From Flavobacteriales bacterium UBA2669 (GTDB taxonomy: Bacteria; Bacteroidota; Bacteroidia; Flavobacteriales_E; Vicingaceae), in the NCBI GenBank assembly GCA_002359215.1, contig DEMN01000006.1, forward strand, positions 186,001 to 250,000: a DNA stretch of 64,000 nucleotides, read 5' to 3'. Positions 17,242 through 24,857 of the stretch are shown here, in pieces (position 1 is the stretch's first letter; every line of letters begins with the position of its first letter). Both the position numbers and the translations under genes were made by a program. The notes beneath the pieces were generated by a model, which saw only the letters and a program-made list of their open reading frames with translations, was not told where the DNA came from and did not search any database.

Positions 17242-18867
17242 TTATCCTAAAAACGGATACCTGTAATCCTTAGCCGGAACAAAAGTTTCTTTAATTGTTC
17301 TTGGGCTAGTCCATCTGATAAGGTTAAGGTAAGAACCTGCTTTATCATTAGTTCCTGAGGCTCTAGCGCCACCAAATGGTTGTTGACCAACAACAGCTCC
17401 GGTTGGTTTGTCGTTAATGTAGAAGTTTCCTGCGGCATTTTCTAACACTTTAGTAGCTAGGTTAATGGCTGGTCTTTCTTTAGCTAAGATAGCACCTGTT
17501 AATGCGTATTCAGAAGTGGCATCTAATAATTGTAGTGTTTCTTCATATTCGTTGGCATCATATACATAAATGGTCATGAATGGGCCAAAAATTTCTTCAC
17601 ACATGGTTCTAAAATGTGGGTTAGTAGTAAGTACAACAGTTGGTTCAACAAAGTAACCTACAGATTTGTCGTATTTTCCACCGCAAATAATTTCAGCATC
17701 ATCTTTGGTTTTAGTATATTCAATAAATGAAGCAATTTTATCAAAGCTTTTTTCATCAATTACAGCGTTAATAAAGTTGCTGAAATCTTCGGGTGAACCC
17801 ATTTTGAAAGAAGCTAAATCCTCTTTTACATATTTTATTACTTCATCAGCAATGTTAGAAGGTATATAAGCTCTAGAAGCAGCAGAACATTTTTGTCCTT
17901 GAAATTCAAAAGCACCTCTTGAAATAGCGGTTGCTACTTCTTTAGCATCAGCAGATTTGTGAGCGATAATAAAATCTTTACCTCCTGTTTCTCCAACAAT
18001 TCTTGGATAAGATTTATAAAGGTCTATGTTATTACCAATGGTTTTCCATAAGTTTTTGAAAACTCCTGTAGAACCTGTAAAGTGTAATCCTGAAAAATCT
18101 GGATGTTTAAAAACGGCTTCTCCAAATTCTGGGCCGCTAGCATAAACAATATTAATAACGCCATCAGGCAAACCAGCTTCTTTAAACAATTCCATAATTA
18201 CATGTGCAGAGTAAATTTGTGTGTTGGCAGGTTTCCAAACTACTACATTCCCCATTAATGCAGGAGCAGCACATAAATTAGCACAAATAGAAGTAAAGTT
18301 AAAAGGCGTAATGGCTAATACAAAACCTTCTAATGGACGATATTCCATTCTGTTCCATACTCCGGGAAGTGATTCAGGTTGTTCTTTATAGATGTCAATC
18401 ATATATTGAACATTGAATTTGAAAAAATCTATCATTTCGCAAGCAGCATCAATTTCTGCTTGAAAAGCATTTTTACTTTGACAAAGCATGGTAGCGGCAT
18501 TCATTCTAGCTCTATATGGTCCGGCTAATAAATCAGCAGCTTTTAAAAAAATGGCTGCTCTATCTTGCCAAGGAGTGTTTGCCCATGTTTTTCTTGCTTC
18601 TAATGCAGCTTCAATAGCTTGGTGAACGTATTGCGTATTTCCTTTGTGATAAAAACCTAACTCGTGTTTGTGGTCGTGTGGAGGATGTATGCTTACTTGA
18701 GCATCAGAAGTAACAGTTTTGCCACCAATCACCATAGGAATTTCTATTTTTTTGCTTTTTAATTCCTTGTAAGCGGCTAACAATTCTTCTTTTTCTTTAG
18801 AGCCAGGAGCATATCCTTTTACAGGTTCATTTGTTGCTATTGGTACATTAAAATATGCATTTGCCAT
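17242..18867 (-). CDS. pruA: L-glutamate gamma-semialdehyde (1-pyrroline-5-carboxylate) dehydrogenase
   Basis: PruA oxidises glutamate gamma-semialdehyde, in equilibrium with P5C, to glutamate using NAD+, the second step of proline breakdown. The aldehyde dehydrogenase fold is complete: cofactor strand AITPFNFTSI, the loop FTGSTGVFK, general-base Glu in VGETGGKDF, and catalytic Cys in FQGQKCSAASR. The length of 541 aa matches the eukaryotic-like stand-alone form. The partner proline dehydrogenase is encoded separately at 57.8 kb, so the bifunctional PutA of Proteobacteria is absent from this window. The promoter contains a short dyad that could bind a regulator. Confidence 0.96.
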   Translation of the reverse strand: MANAYFNVPIATNEPVKGYAPGSKEKEELLAAYKELKSKKIEIPMVIGGKTVTSDAQVSIHPPHDHKHELGFYHKGNTQYVHQAIEAALEARKTWANTPWQDRAAIFLKAADLLAGPYRARMNAATMLCQSKNAFQAEIDAACEMIDFFKFNVQYMIDIYKEQPESLPGVWNRMEYRPLEGFVLAITPFNFTSICANLCAAPALMGNVVVWKPANTQIYSAHVIMELFKEAGLPDGVINIVYASGPEFGEAVFKHPDFSGLHFTGSTGVFKNLWKTIGNNIDLYKSYPRIVGETGGKDFIIAHKSADAKEVATAISRGAFEFQGQKCSAASRAYIPSNIADEVIKYVKEDLASFKMGSPEDFSNFINAVIDEKSFDKIASFIEYTKTKDDAEIICGGKYDKSVGYFVEPTVVLTTNPHFRTMCEEIFGPFMTIYVYDANEYEETLQLLDATSEYALTGAILAKERPAINLATKVLENAAGNFYINDKPTGAVVGQQPFGGARASGTNDKAGSYLNLIRWTSPRTIKETFVPAKDYRYPFLG

Positions 18868-18907
18868 AGTATTTTATTTTTATGAGTTTATAAATTTTTT
18901 CGCTGAC

Positions 18908-18938
18908 CAAAATTACCAACTCTAATAGAGTCTGCCAA
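18908..18938 (-). promoter_or_regulatory. pruA promoter with internal dyad
   Basis: TAATTTTG (18908-18915, minus strand) and TTG (18936-18938) are 20 nt apart. Between them lies ACTCTA-A-TAGAGT (18919-18931), a perfect 6-bp dyad, where a repressor would block polymerase. Confidence 0.6.
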
Positions 18939-18959
18939 CAAAATTGACTACTATTCTAA

Positions 18960-19652
18960 TTAAGTAATATCATCATTATCATTTTGAAATTTAAAACCAA
19001 GTCGTTTACCAGTTTTAAGTTTAATGATAGAGGTAACTTCGTTTATTTCTTGAACACTTACAGTACTCATAGTTTCATATCGTGGGGTTAGTAAATCAAA
19101 ATCCATAGAATACAAAATGGATGATTCAATAATGTTTTTTATTTTTTTTGTATTAATGGTCTCATTAATGAAATCGTTGTAGAGAAAGCCTAATTGTCTT
19201 TTGCCTTCTACAAAATAATGTTCATCTTTATTAAAGAAGCAACGAGCTACCAAATAACCAATATCGTCCACTCTGTTGTATTTAAAAGAGTCTGCTAAAA
19301 AGTTATAGATGTTTATCATTCCGCAGTAAGTTCTCAGTCTATCTTCTTTGACATAGGAAGAGTTCCAAATGTTGTGAGATTTATCGAAATCAAAGACATT
19401 GGTGTGCATAAAAAATACCAATACGTCTCCTCCAAATTTAATCCGAAATTCAAAATCTGATTTGTCTATATATTCGAAAGTAACCTCCTTATCAACATCA
19501 CACATTTCACCCCCTAGCTCACTAATAAGTTTATTGGCTTCGGCTTTAAACTCCTGAAAAATGGCATAGGTTTTTTTATACACTTGTTGTTTTAAGCAAG
19601 CTTTTTCTTTTAGGGTGTCTAAAATAAGTTCATGGGTAGTTGGCTTTTTCAT
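18960..19652 (-). CDS. Conserved-looking hypothetical protein, 230 aa
   Basis: I do not recognise this protein. It has no signal peptide or membrane helix. The first 60 residues look helical and basic. The middle (about 60-170) alternates strands with aromatic residues, including FGGDVLVFFMHTNVFDF and YLVARCFFNKDEHYF. The tail ends in an acidic NDNDD. It starts 43 nt after proS on the same strand and so is probably cotranscribed with it. The ordered pattern of hydrophobic and charged residues argues for a real globular protein. Function unknown. Confidence 0.75.
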   Translation of the reverse strand: MKKPTTHELILDTLKEKACLKQQVYKKTYAIFQEFKAEANKLISELGGEMCDVDKEVTFEYIDKSDFEFRIKFGGDVLVFFMHTNVFDFDKSHNIWNSSYVKEDRLRTYCGMINIYNFLADSFKYNRVDDIGYLVARCFFNKDEHYFVEGKRQLGFLYNDFINETINTKKIKNIIESSILYSMDFDLLTPRYETMSTVSVQEINEVTSIIKLKTGKRLGFKFQNDNDDIT

Positions 19653-19695
19653 TTTTTGTTTAAAATTAAAATCTCTAATCTATAAGTTCCAATTT

Positions 19696-21171
19696 TTAGT
19701 AAGCTTTAGCAAAAACTACTCGTTGGGTAGATGGTTTTCCTGTTAAGATACATTTACCTTCTTCTTGTTTGTTGTTTAAAGGAATACATCTAATAGTGGC
19801 TTTGGTTTGCTGTTTAATTTCTTCTTCTGTTTCAGGAGTGCCATCCCAATGAGCGAAAACAAAACCGCCTTTTTCAATAAGTTGATTAAATTCTTCCCAG
19901 CTGTCAGCTTTGTTAGTCATTTCTTCTCTGTAATCTATTGCTTTTTGGTATAAGTTTCGTTGAATTTTTTCTAATAGATTTTCTACTTTGTGAGCTAAGT
20001 CTTTTTGTTGCAGAATTTCTTTTTCTTTGGTGTCTCTACGAGCAACTTCTACAGTTCCGTTTTCTAAATCTCTTGGTCCAATAGCAATTCTTACAGGAAC
20101 ACCTTTAAATTCATATTCAGCAAATTTCCAACCTGGTTTGTGTGTATCTCTGTTATCGTATTTTACACGAATATTTTTTTCTTCTAATTCTTTTTTAAGT
20201 TGTAATGCTCTTTCAGAAATTTGATTGAGTTGTTCTTCACCCTTATAAATAGGAACAATAACTACGTGGATAGGTGCAATTTTAGGAGGTAATACCAATC
20301 CTTCATCATCAGAATGTGTCATGATTAAGGCTCCCATCAATCTAGTAGAAACTCCCCAAGACGTAGCCCAAACATATTCTTGTTTACCCTCTTTTGAAGT
20401 GAATTTCACATCGAAAGCTTTAGCAAAATTTTGACCTAAAAAGTGAGAAGTTCCTGCTTGTAAGGCTTTACCATCTTGCATTAATGCTTCAATACAGTAT
20501 GTTTCTTCAGCTCCGGCAAATCTTTCGTTTGGAGTTTTTAAGCCTTTTAAAACCGGAATAGCCATCCATTCTTCAGCAAAAGTAGCATATACTTCCAACA
20601 TTTTTTCAGCTTCTTCAATGGCTTCTTCCTTGGTGGCATGAGCAGTATGTCCTTCTTGCCATAAAAATTCGGCAGTTCTTAAAAATAAACGAGTTCTCAT
20701 TTCCCAACGTACCACATTTGCCCATTGGTTAATTAATAATGGTAAATCTCTATAAGACTGAATCCAACCTTTGTAGGTGTTCCAAATAATAGCTTCAGAA
20801 GTTGGTCTAACAATTAGCTCTTCATCTAATTTTGCATTAGGATCAACAATTAATTTTGATGGATTTTCAGGGTCAGTTTTTAATCTATAGTGAGTAACAA
20901 CGGCACATTCTTTAGCAAAACCCTCTGCATTTTTCTCTTCGGCTTCAAATAAACTTTTTGGTACAAATAATGGAAAGTAGGCATTTTCATGACCAGTTTC
21001 TTTAAACATTTTGTCTAATTGAGCTTGAATTTTTTCCCAGATAGCATAACCATAAGGTTTAATAACCATACAGCCTCTTACAGCAGAGTGTTCTGCCAAA
21101 TCTGCTTTAACAACTATTTCGTTGTACCATTGAGAATAATCTTCTTTTCGAGTAGTAAAATCTTTTGCCAT
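19696..21171 (-). CDS. proS: Proline--tRNA ligase
   Basis: ProS charges tRNA(Pro). At 491 aa it is the short archaeal/eukaryotic-like type without the bacterial INS editing insert, as usual in Bacteroidota. Class II motifs are present: motif 2 region RPTSEAIIWNTYKGWIQSYR with LINQWANVVRWEMRTRLFLR, the proline-pocket stretch LWQEGHTAHAT, and motif 3 around TSWGVSTRLMGALIMTHSD. An anticodon-binding domain follows (VVIVPIYKGEE), then a C-terminal domain ending in a Tyr (VVFAKAY), typical of this type. It heads a transcript with the hypothetical gene 43 nt on. Confidence 0.97.
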   Translation of the reverse strand: MAKDFTTRKEDYSQWYNEIVVKADLAEHSAVRGCMVIKPYGYAIWEKIQAQLDKMFKETGHENAYFPLFVPKSLFEAEEKNAEGFAKECAVVTHYRLKTDPENPSKLIVDPNAKLDEELIVRPTSEAIIWNTYKGWIQSYRDLPLLINQWANVVRWEMRTRLFLRTAEFLWQEGHTAHATKEEAIEEAEKMLEVYATFAEEWMAIPVLKGLKTPNERFAGAEETYCIEALMQDGKALQAGTSHFLGQNFAKAFDVKFTSKEGKQEYVWATSWGVSTRLMGALIMTHSDDEGLVLPPKIAPIHVVIVPIYKGEEQLNQISERALQLKKELEEKNIRVKYDNRDTHKPGWKFAEYEFKGVPVRIAIGPRDLENGTVEVARRDTKEKEILQQKDLAHKVENLLEKIQRNLYQKAIDYREEMTNKADSWEEFNQLIEKGGFVFAHWDGTPETEEEIKQQTKATIRCIPLNNKQEEGKCILTGKPSTQRVVFAKAY

Positions 21172-21228
21172 TTATTTTAGGTATATTTTTTGATAGTGTG
21201 CGAACTAATTAATTACTTTTATAAGTGT

Positions 21229-21236
21229 CAAAATTA
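21229..21236 (-). promoter_or_regulatory. proS promoter -7 element
   Basis: TAATTTTG on the minus strand fits TAnnTTTG, 57 nt before the ATG. No -33 TTG at the usual distance. Confidence 0.45.
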
Positions 21237-21348
21237 GTTTAAAATTTTATTAAATCTATTATGAAACGACCTTGATAATATTTTTATCGTACAACAATAA
21301 TTATCAAAGGAGTTCCGTATACTGATTTAGTGTAATAAATATCTACAT

Positions 21349-21705
21349 ATGAAAACGACTCATCTTTTAATCCTTTTACTAAGTGTCTTTTTAATTTCTA
21401 CCTCTGCCTTTGCTCAGGATGATTTTTATAGTGAAAAGCAAAGTAAAAAAACAGTTTCTCAAGCCAATGATTCAGATACTTTAGGGGTATCAATTTTTGA
21501 TGAAGATAATTACATGTCTGAAGAAGATTATTATGAAACTTATTACAATAATCAACATAATATTGGTGAGGTTTACTCTTCTGAAAACGAAAGGATAATA
21601 GAAGAAGAGCAACGTAAAGCAAGAAACAGAAGAGTAGCAGGAGAAATTGTTGGAGAAATCATTTACAATGTTGTTTTTAGTATAGCTGTAATATTAACAT
21701 GGTAG
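21349..21705 (+). CDS. Small secreted/membrane hypothetical protein
   Basis: The 118-residue product has a clear signal peptide (MKTTHLLILLLSVFLISTSAFA) followed by QDDFYSEKQSKK. The middle is very acidic and Tyr-rich (SEEDYYETYYNNQHN), then a basic helix (EEEQRKARNRR) leads into a hydrophobic C-terminal segment (IIYNVVFSIAVILTW) that may anchor it. The post-signal AQDDFY matches the start of the mature next protein, so the two look like diverged relatives or share a processing site. No known domain was recognised. It lies 92 nt before that gene on the same strand. Confidence 0.75.
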   Translation: MKTTHLLILLLSVFLISTSAFAQDDFYSEKQSKKTVSQANDSDTLGVSIFDEDNYMSEEDYYETYYNNQHNIGEVYSSENERIIEEEQRKARNRRVAGEIVGEIIYNVVFSIAVILTW

Positions 21706-21797
21706 AATTGATTATTGGCACAGAGTTTGCTTTTTCGTAGGTGTTAACATTTCATTAACATTATTTGAAAAAGTAAAGCATATTAAAATATATAGAC

Positions 21798-23150
21798 ATG
21801 AAAGCATTTAGAACCATAGCTTTAATAACATTAGTCACTTTTTTAGGAGCAAATGTTTATGCACAAGATGATTTTTATCCTTCATCAAAGAAAAAATCTA
21901 AAAAAAGTGATGAAGCTAATTATCTTGAGCAAGAGCAAGAAGAAATAAATGATGCAGATTATTCAACTGCTACAGATTATTATTATGACCAAAGAGAAAG
22001 AGAAGCTCAAGAAGAATATAATCGTCAACTTGGAATTACTGATTCTACCACTTATTATGAAGATGAGAATGGTAATGTAAGAATTACCAATAATTATTAT
22101 AATGGTGATAATTATGATTTCGACAATGAATATTATGATTATGAATATACCTCAAGAATTAGAAGGTTCCATAGATCGTCAGGAAGATATGGTTATTATG
22201 ATGATTATTATACTAATTATTACTACTATAACTACGATCCTTATTATTATGGAACAAGTATTTATGTGAGTTATGGCTGGTGGTACCCAAGTCCATGGAG
22301 ATGGAATGTAGGTTGGGGCTGGGGAGGCGGATACTATGGCGGTGGCTGGAACTATGGCTGGGGCATGGGCTGGGGTAGTCCATGGCACTGGGGTTACGGT
22401 GGTGGCTGGGGATGGTATGGTTCTTCATATTGGTCTGGTTATAATCACGGTTACATGAATGGTTATTATGATGGACTATATGCTTCAGGTAATTACTATA
22501 ACAGCTATGATAGAAATAGCCATTATTATGGAAAAAGAGGAAATACAGGAGGTTCTGATGGTTACGGAGGAGCAAGACCTACTACAGTAAATGCAGGTGG
22601 GAAATCATTAACTTTTGGAGAAAAATACGAACAAGCTATTAAGAGTAACCCAAGTTTGAACACCGTTCCTAAAAGTGGTATAAGCAGTTCTCCAAAGAAC
22701 AATGCGAACACTCCTACCAAAGGGAATGTAACTACTCCAGTGAAGCAAAATACTTATGGAACAGCTCCAAAAACTAACCCTACGCCTGCTGGGACTAATC
22801 CGAAGCCTTATACACCACCGACTAAAACACAAGGAGATAATAATCCTAAACCATATACGGCTCCTACAAAACCATATACACCTAAAACAAACCCTTATAC
22901 ACCTCCTACGAGAAATAATGTGCCTAAGACTAATCCGAAGCCTAGTTATACGCCTCAACCTAAAAATAATACTAGACCGAGTTATACTAAGCCTTCGCCT
23001 AAGCAAAATTATAATCCACCAAAGTCTAACACAAAACCAAGTTATTCACCCCCTTCAAGAAGTGGTGGAAGTTATAACAAAGGAGGAGGAAGTAGTGGTG
23101 GTTCTAGAAGTGGAGGTTCTTATGGAGGAAGTAGAAAGTCGCCTCGTTAA
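21798..23150 (+). CDS. Secreted Tyr/Gly/Trp- and Pro/Thr-rich low-complexity protein
   Basis: After a signal peptide (MKAFRTIALITLVTFLGANVYA) the 450-residue protein has four compositional zones. Residues 23-75 are charged. Residues about 75-145 are Tyr/Asp/Asn-rich (YYDYEYTSR). Residues about 150-235 are Gly/Trp/Tyr-rich (GWGWGGGYYGGGWNYGWG). The rest is a Pro/Thr/Lys/Asn-rich tail with imperfect repeats of KPYTPPTK and NPKPSYTP, ending in a Ser/Gly/Arg-rich tip. This design resembles structural or adhesive surface proteins, but I know no named family. It is followed 32 nt on by an FadL-like porin gene, so it may be exposed at the outer membrane. Function unknown. Confidence 0.8.
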   Translation: MKAFRTIALITLVTFLGANVYAQDDFYPSSKKKSKKSDEANYLEQEQEEINDADYSTATDYYYDQREREAQEEYNRQLGITDSTTYYEDENGNVRITNNYYNGDNYDFDNEYYDYEYTSRIRRFHRSSGRYGYYDDYYTNYYYYNYDPYYYGTSIYVSYGWWYPSPWRWNVGWGWGGGYYGGGWNYGWGMGWGSPWHWGYGGGWGWYGSSYWSGYNHGYMNGYYDGLYASGNYYNSYDRNSHYYGKRGNTGGSDGYGGARPTTVNAGGKSLTFGEKYEQAIKSNPSLNTVPKSGISSSPKNNANTPTKGNVTTPVKQNTYGTAPKTNPTPAGTNPKPYTPPTKTQGDNNPKPYTAPTKPYTPKTNPYTPPTRNNVPKTNPKPSYTPQPKNNTRPSYTKPSPKQNYNPPKSNTKPSYSPPSRSGGSYNKGGGSSGGSRSGGSYGGSRKSPR

Positions 23151-23182
23151 TTAAGTCGTTAATTGAATTTAAATAAAAAATT

Positions 23183-24670
23183 ATGTTAGTATCTAAATAT
23201 AAATTAGTTCAGATAGCATTAGTTGGAGGGTTGTTCTTTGGGTTTGCTATTAATGGTAAAGCTCAAAATGAATTTGACGTACTACGTTATTCTAATATAG
23301 AACATTATGGAGATGCACGATTTAATGCAATGGGAGGTTCTTTTGGAGCTTTGGGGGCAAACATGTCTTCGTTAAGTATAAATCCAGGAGGGTTAGGAGT
23401 TTTTAAAAGTTCTGATTTTTCTTTTACTCCTTCATTTCATTATAATTATTCAGAAAGTGTAGCTGATAACACTTTGGGAACAGACGGAAAACTAAACTTC
23501 CATTTTAGCAACATTGGTATCGTTGGTACTTTTGAAGCTAGCAATGGCTGGAGGTCTTTTAATATGAGTGTTGGCTATAACAGATTGGCAAATTACAACA
23601 GAAGTGTAACTATTAACAGCACTACAGATAGTTCGTTTTTATCAACTTATACAGATGAATTAAATAGCTTTGATTTCTCTCAAGGTGGAGATATTGCAGA
23701 AATGTTTCCTTTTACCGCCAACTTGGGCTATCAAACATACTTGGTAAACCCAATGGCAGCTGACTCAACTAAGTTTGATCATGTTTTTAAAGATTCTAAA
23801 AATATAAAACAACAAACCAATATAGAAACCAAAGGTGGTTCCGGAGAGACTTATTTTGCAATGGGAGGGAATTATGGGGATAAACTATTTATTGGTGGGT
23901 TAATAGGCATACCTTCTGTGCGATATGAATACAATAGGTTTTACAGAGAAACTTCTGAGGAAGGAGATACCTTAACAGACTTTACGGCTTTTTCGGTGAA
24001 TGAAAACATTAAAACGTCCGGAGCAGGGGTTAATTTTAAATTAGGTATGATTTATAGTTTTTCAGATTGGTTTAGATTTGGTATAGCTTTTCATACACCA
24101 ACAGTTTATGGTTTGTCTGATAGTTGGGAAACAACTGTGGTCTCAGAAAATAAAAATGGAGAAAAACTTACAGAAAAATCTCCTTACGGTACTTTTGATT
24201 ATATCGTAACAACTCCTTATCGTTTTATTACAAGTGGTGCATTTGTTTTTAGTCGGTATGGAGTGTTAAATGTAGATTATGAATATGTAGATTATTCTAC
24301 AGCAAGAATAAAACAAGATAATTCTTTTGGTGTTGGAGCAGATTTCTCTTTAGAGAACCAAGCTATTAGAAGTAATTTTGAAAGTACACATAACATTAGA
24401 ATGGGTACAGAGTGGAGGTTAGATCCATTTAGATTTAGAGCCGGATATCGCTTTCAAGGAAATCCTTTGGATAGTAAGTTTAATGCAGATTACGGTTCTA
24501 ATTTATATTCTGCGGGTATTGGAATTAAACAAGACGAATATTATTTTGATGTGGCATACGCTATGAGAAAATATAATTCAGTAACTTCAATTATTGCGCA
24601 ACATGGTGATTATGCCACAGTAGATTTGACTGACCATTATCTTTCGTTTACATTAGGATTTAGGTTTTAA
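23183..24670 (+). CDS. Outer membrane transport protein, OMPP1/FadL/TodX-like
   Basis: The 495-residue protein begins with a signal peptide ending near GKAQ and continues as an outer-membrane beta-barrel. The mature start (NEFDVLRYSNIEHYGDARFNAMGGSFGALGANMSSLSINPGGL) matches the N-terminal hatch of the FadL/OMPP1 family, in which the small residues and NPG are conserved. Alternating amphipathic strands follow and the protein ends in an aromatic residue after LSFTLGFRF, as required for barrel assembly. FadL-type pores take up hydrophobic compounds; the Bacteroidota branch has no defined substrate. It shares its transcript with the low-complexity gene and is closed by a terminator. Confidence 0.9.
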   Translation: MLVSKYKLVQIALVGGLFFGFAINGKAQNEFDVLRYSNIEHYGDARFNAMGGSFGALGANMSSLSINPGGLGVFKSSDFSFTPSFHYNYSESVADNTLGTDGKLNFHFSNIGIVGTFEASNGWRSFNMSVGYNRLANYNRSVTINSTTDSSFLSTYTDELNSFDFSQGGDIAEMFPFTANLGYQTYLVNPMAADSTKFDHVFKDSKNIKQQTNIETKGGSGETYFAMGGNYGDKLFIGGLIGIPSVRYEYNRFYRETSEEGDTLTDFTAFSVNENIKTSGAGVNFKLGMIYSFSDWFRFGIAFHTPTVYGLSDSWETTVVSENKNGEKLTEKSPYGTFDYIVTTPYRFITSGAFVFSRYGVLNVDYEYVDYSTARIKQDNSFGVGADFSLENQAIRSNFESTHNIRMGTEWRLDPFRFRAGYRFQGNPLDSKFNADYGSNLYSAGIGIKQDEYYFDVAYAMRKYNSVTSIIAQHGDYATVDLTDHYLSFTLGFRF

Positions 24671-24688
24671 ACAATTTTATTAATCATT

Positions 24689-24722
24689 AAAAGCTCCAAG
24701 TATTAAAATACTTAGAGCTTTT
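24689..24722 (+). terminator. Terminator after the FadL-like gene
   Basis: AAAAGCTC-c-AAGTATT pairs with AATACTT-a-GAGCTTTT, with one internal mismatch and a 2-nt turn, and is followed by T-rich DNA. It starts 18 nt after the stop. Confidence 0.75.
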
Positions 24723-24813
24723 TGTTTTTATGAAGTTGAAAAGTGGTTAATAAATCATCTGTTTAGAATGATTTTATTAGTAGGAAATAATGAAGTCGTA
24801 TTGCTACTTTTCT

Positions 24814-24821
24814 TACATTTG
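24814..24821 (+). promoter_or_regulatory. gcvP promoter -7 element
   Basis: TACATTTG fits TAnnTTTG, 36 nt before the ATG. The leader is too short to hold a glycine riboswitch, and none was seen. Confidence 0.5.
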
Positions 24822-24857
24822 CATGCCTTTTTTATTCACTTAATTTATTAACTATTT

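Noticed and set aside
22179..23154. Several long ORFs on both strands inside the low-complexity secreted protein gene
   Set aside because: They are shadows caused by biased codons (TAT, GGT, CCT, AAA); the plus-strand 450-aa frame has a signal peptide, coherent zones and normal spacing to its neighbours.
24671..24857. Possible glycine riboswitch before gcvP
   Set aside because: The -7 element is 36 nt from the ATG and no glycine-aptamer-like paired segments were seen upstream.
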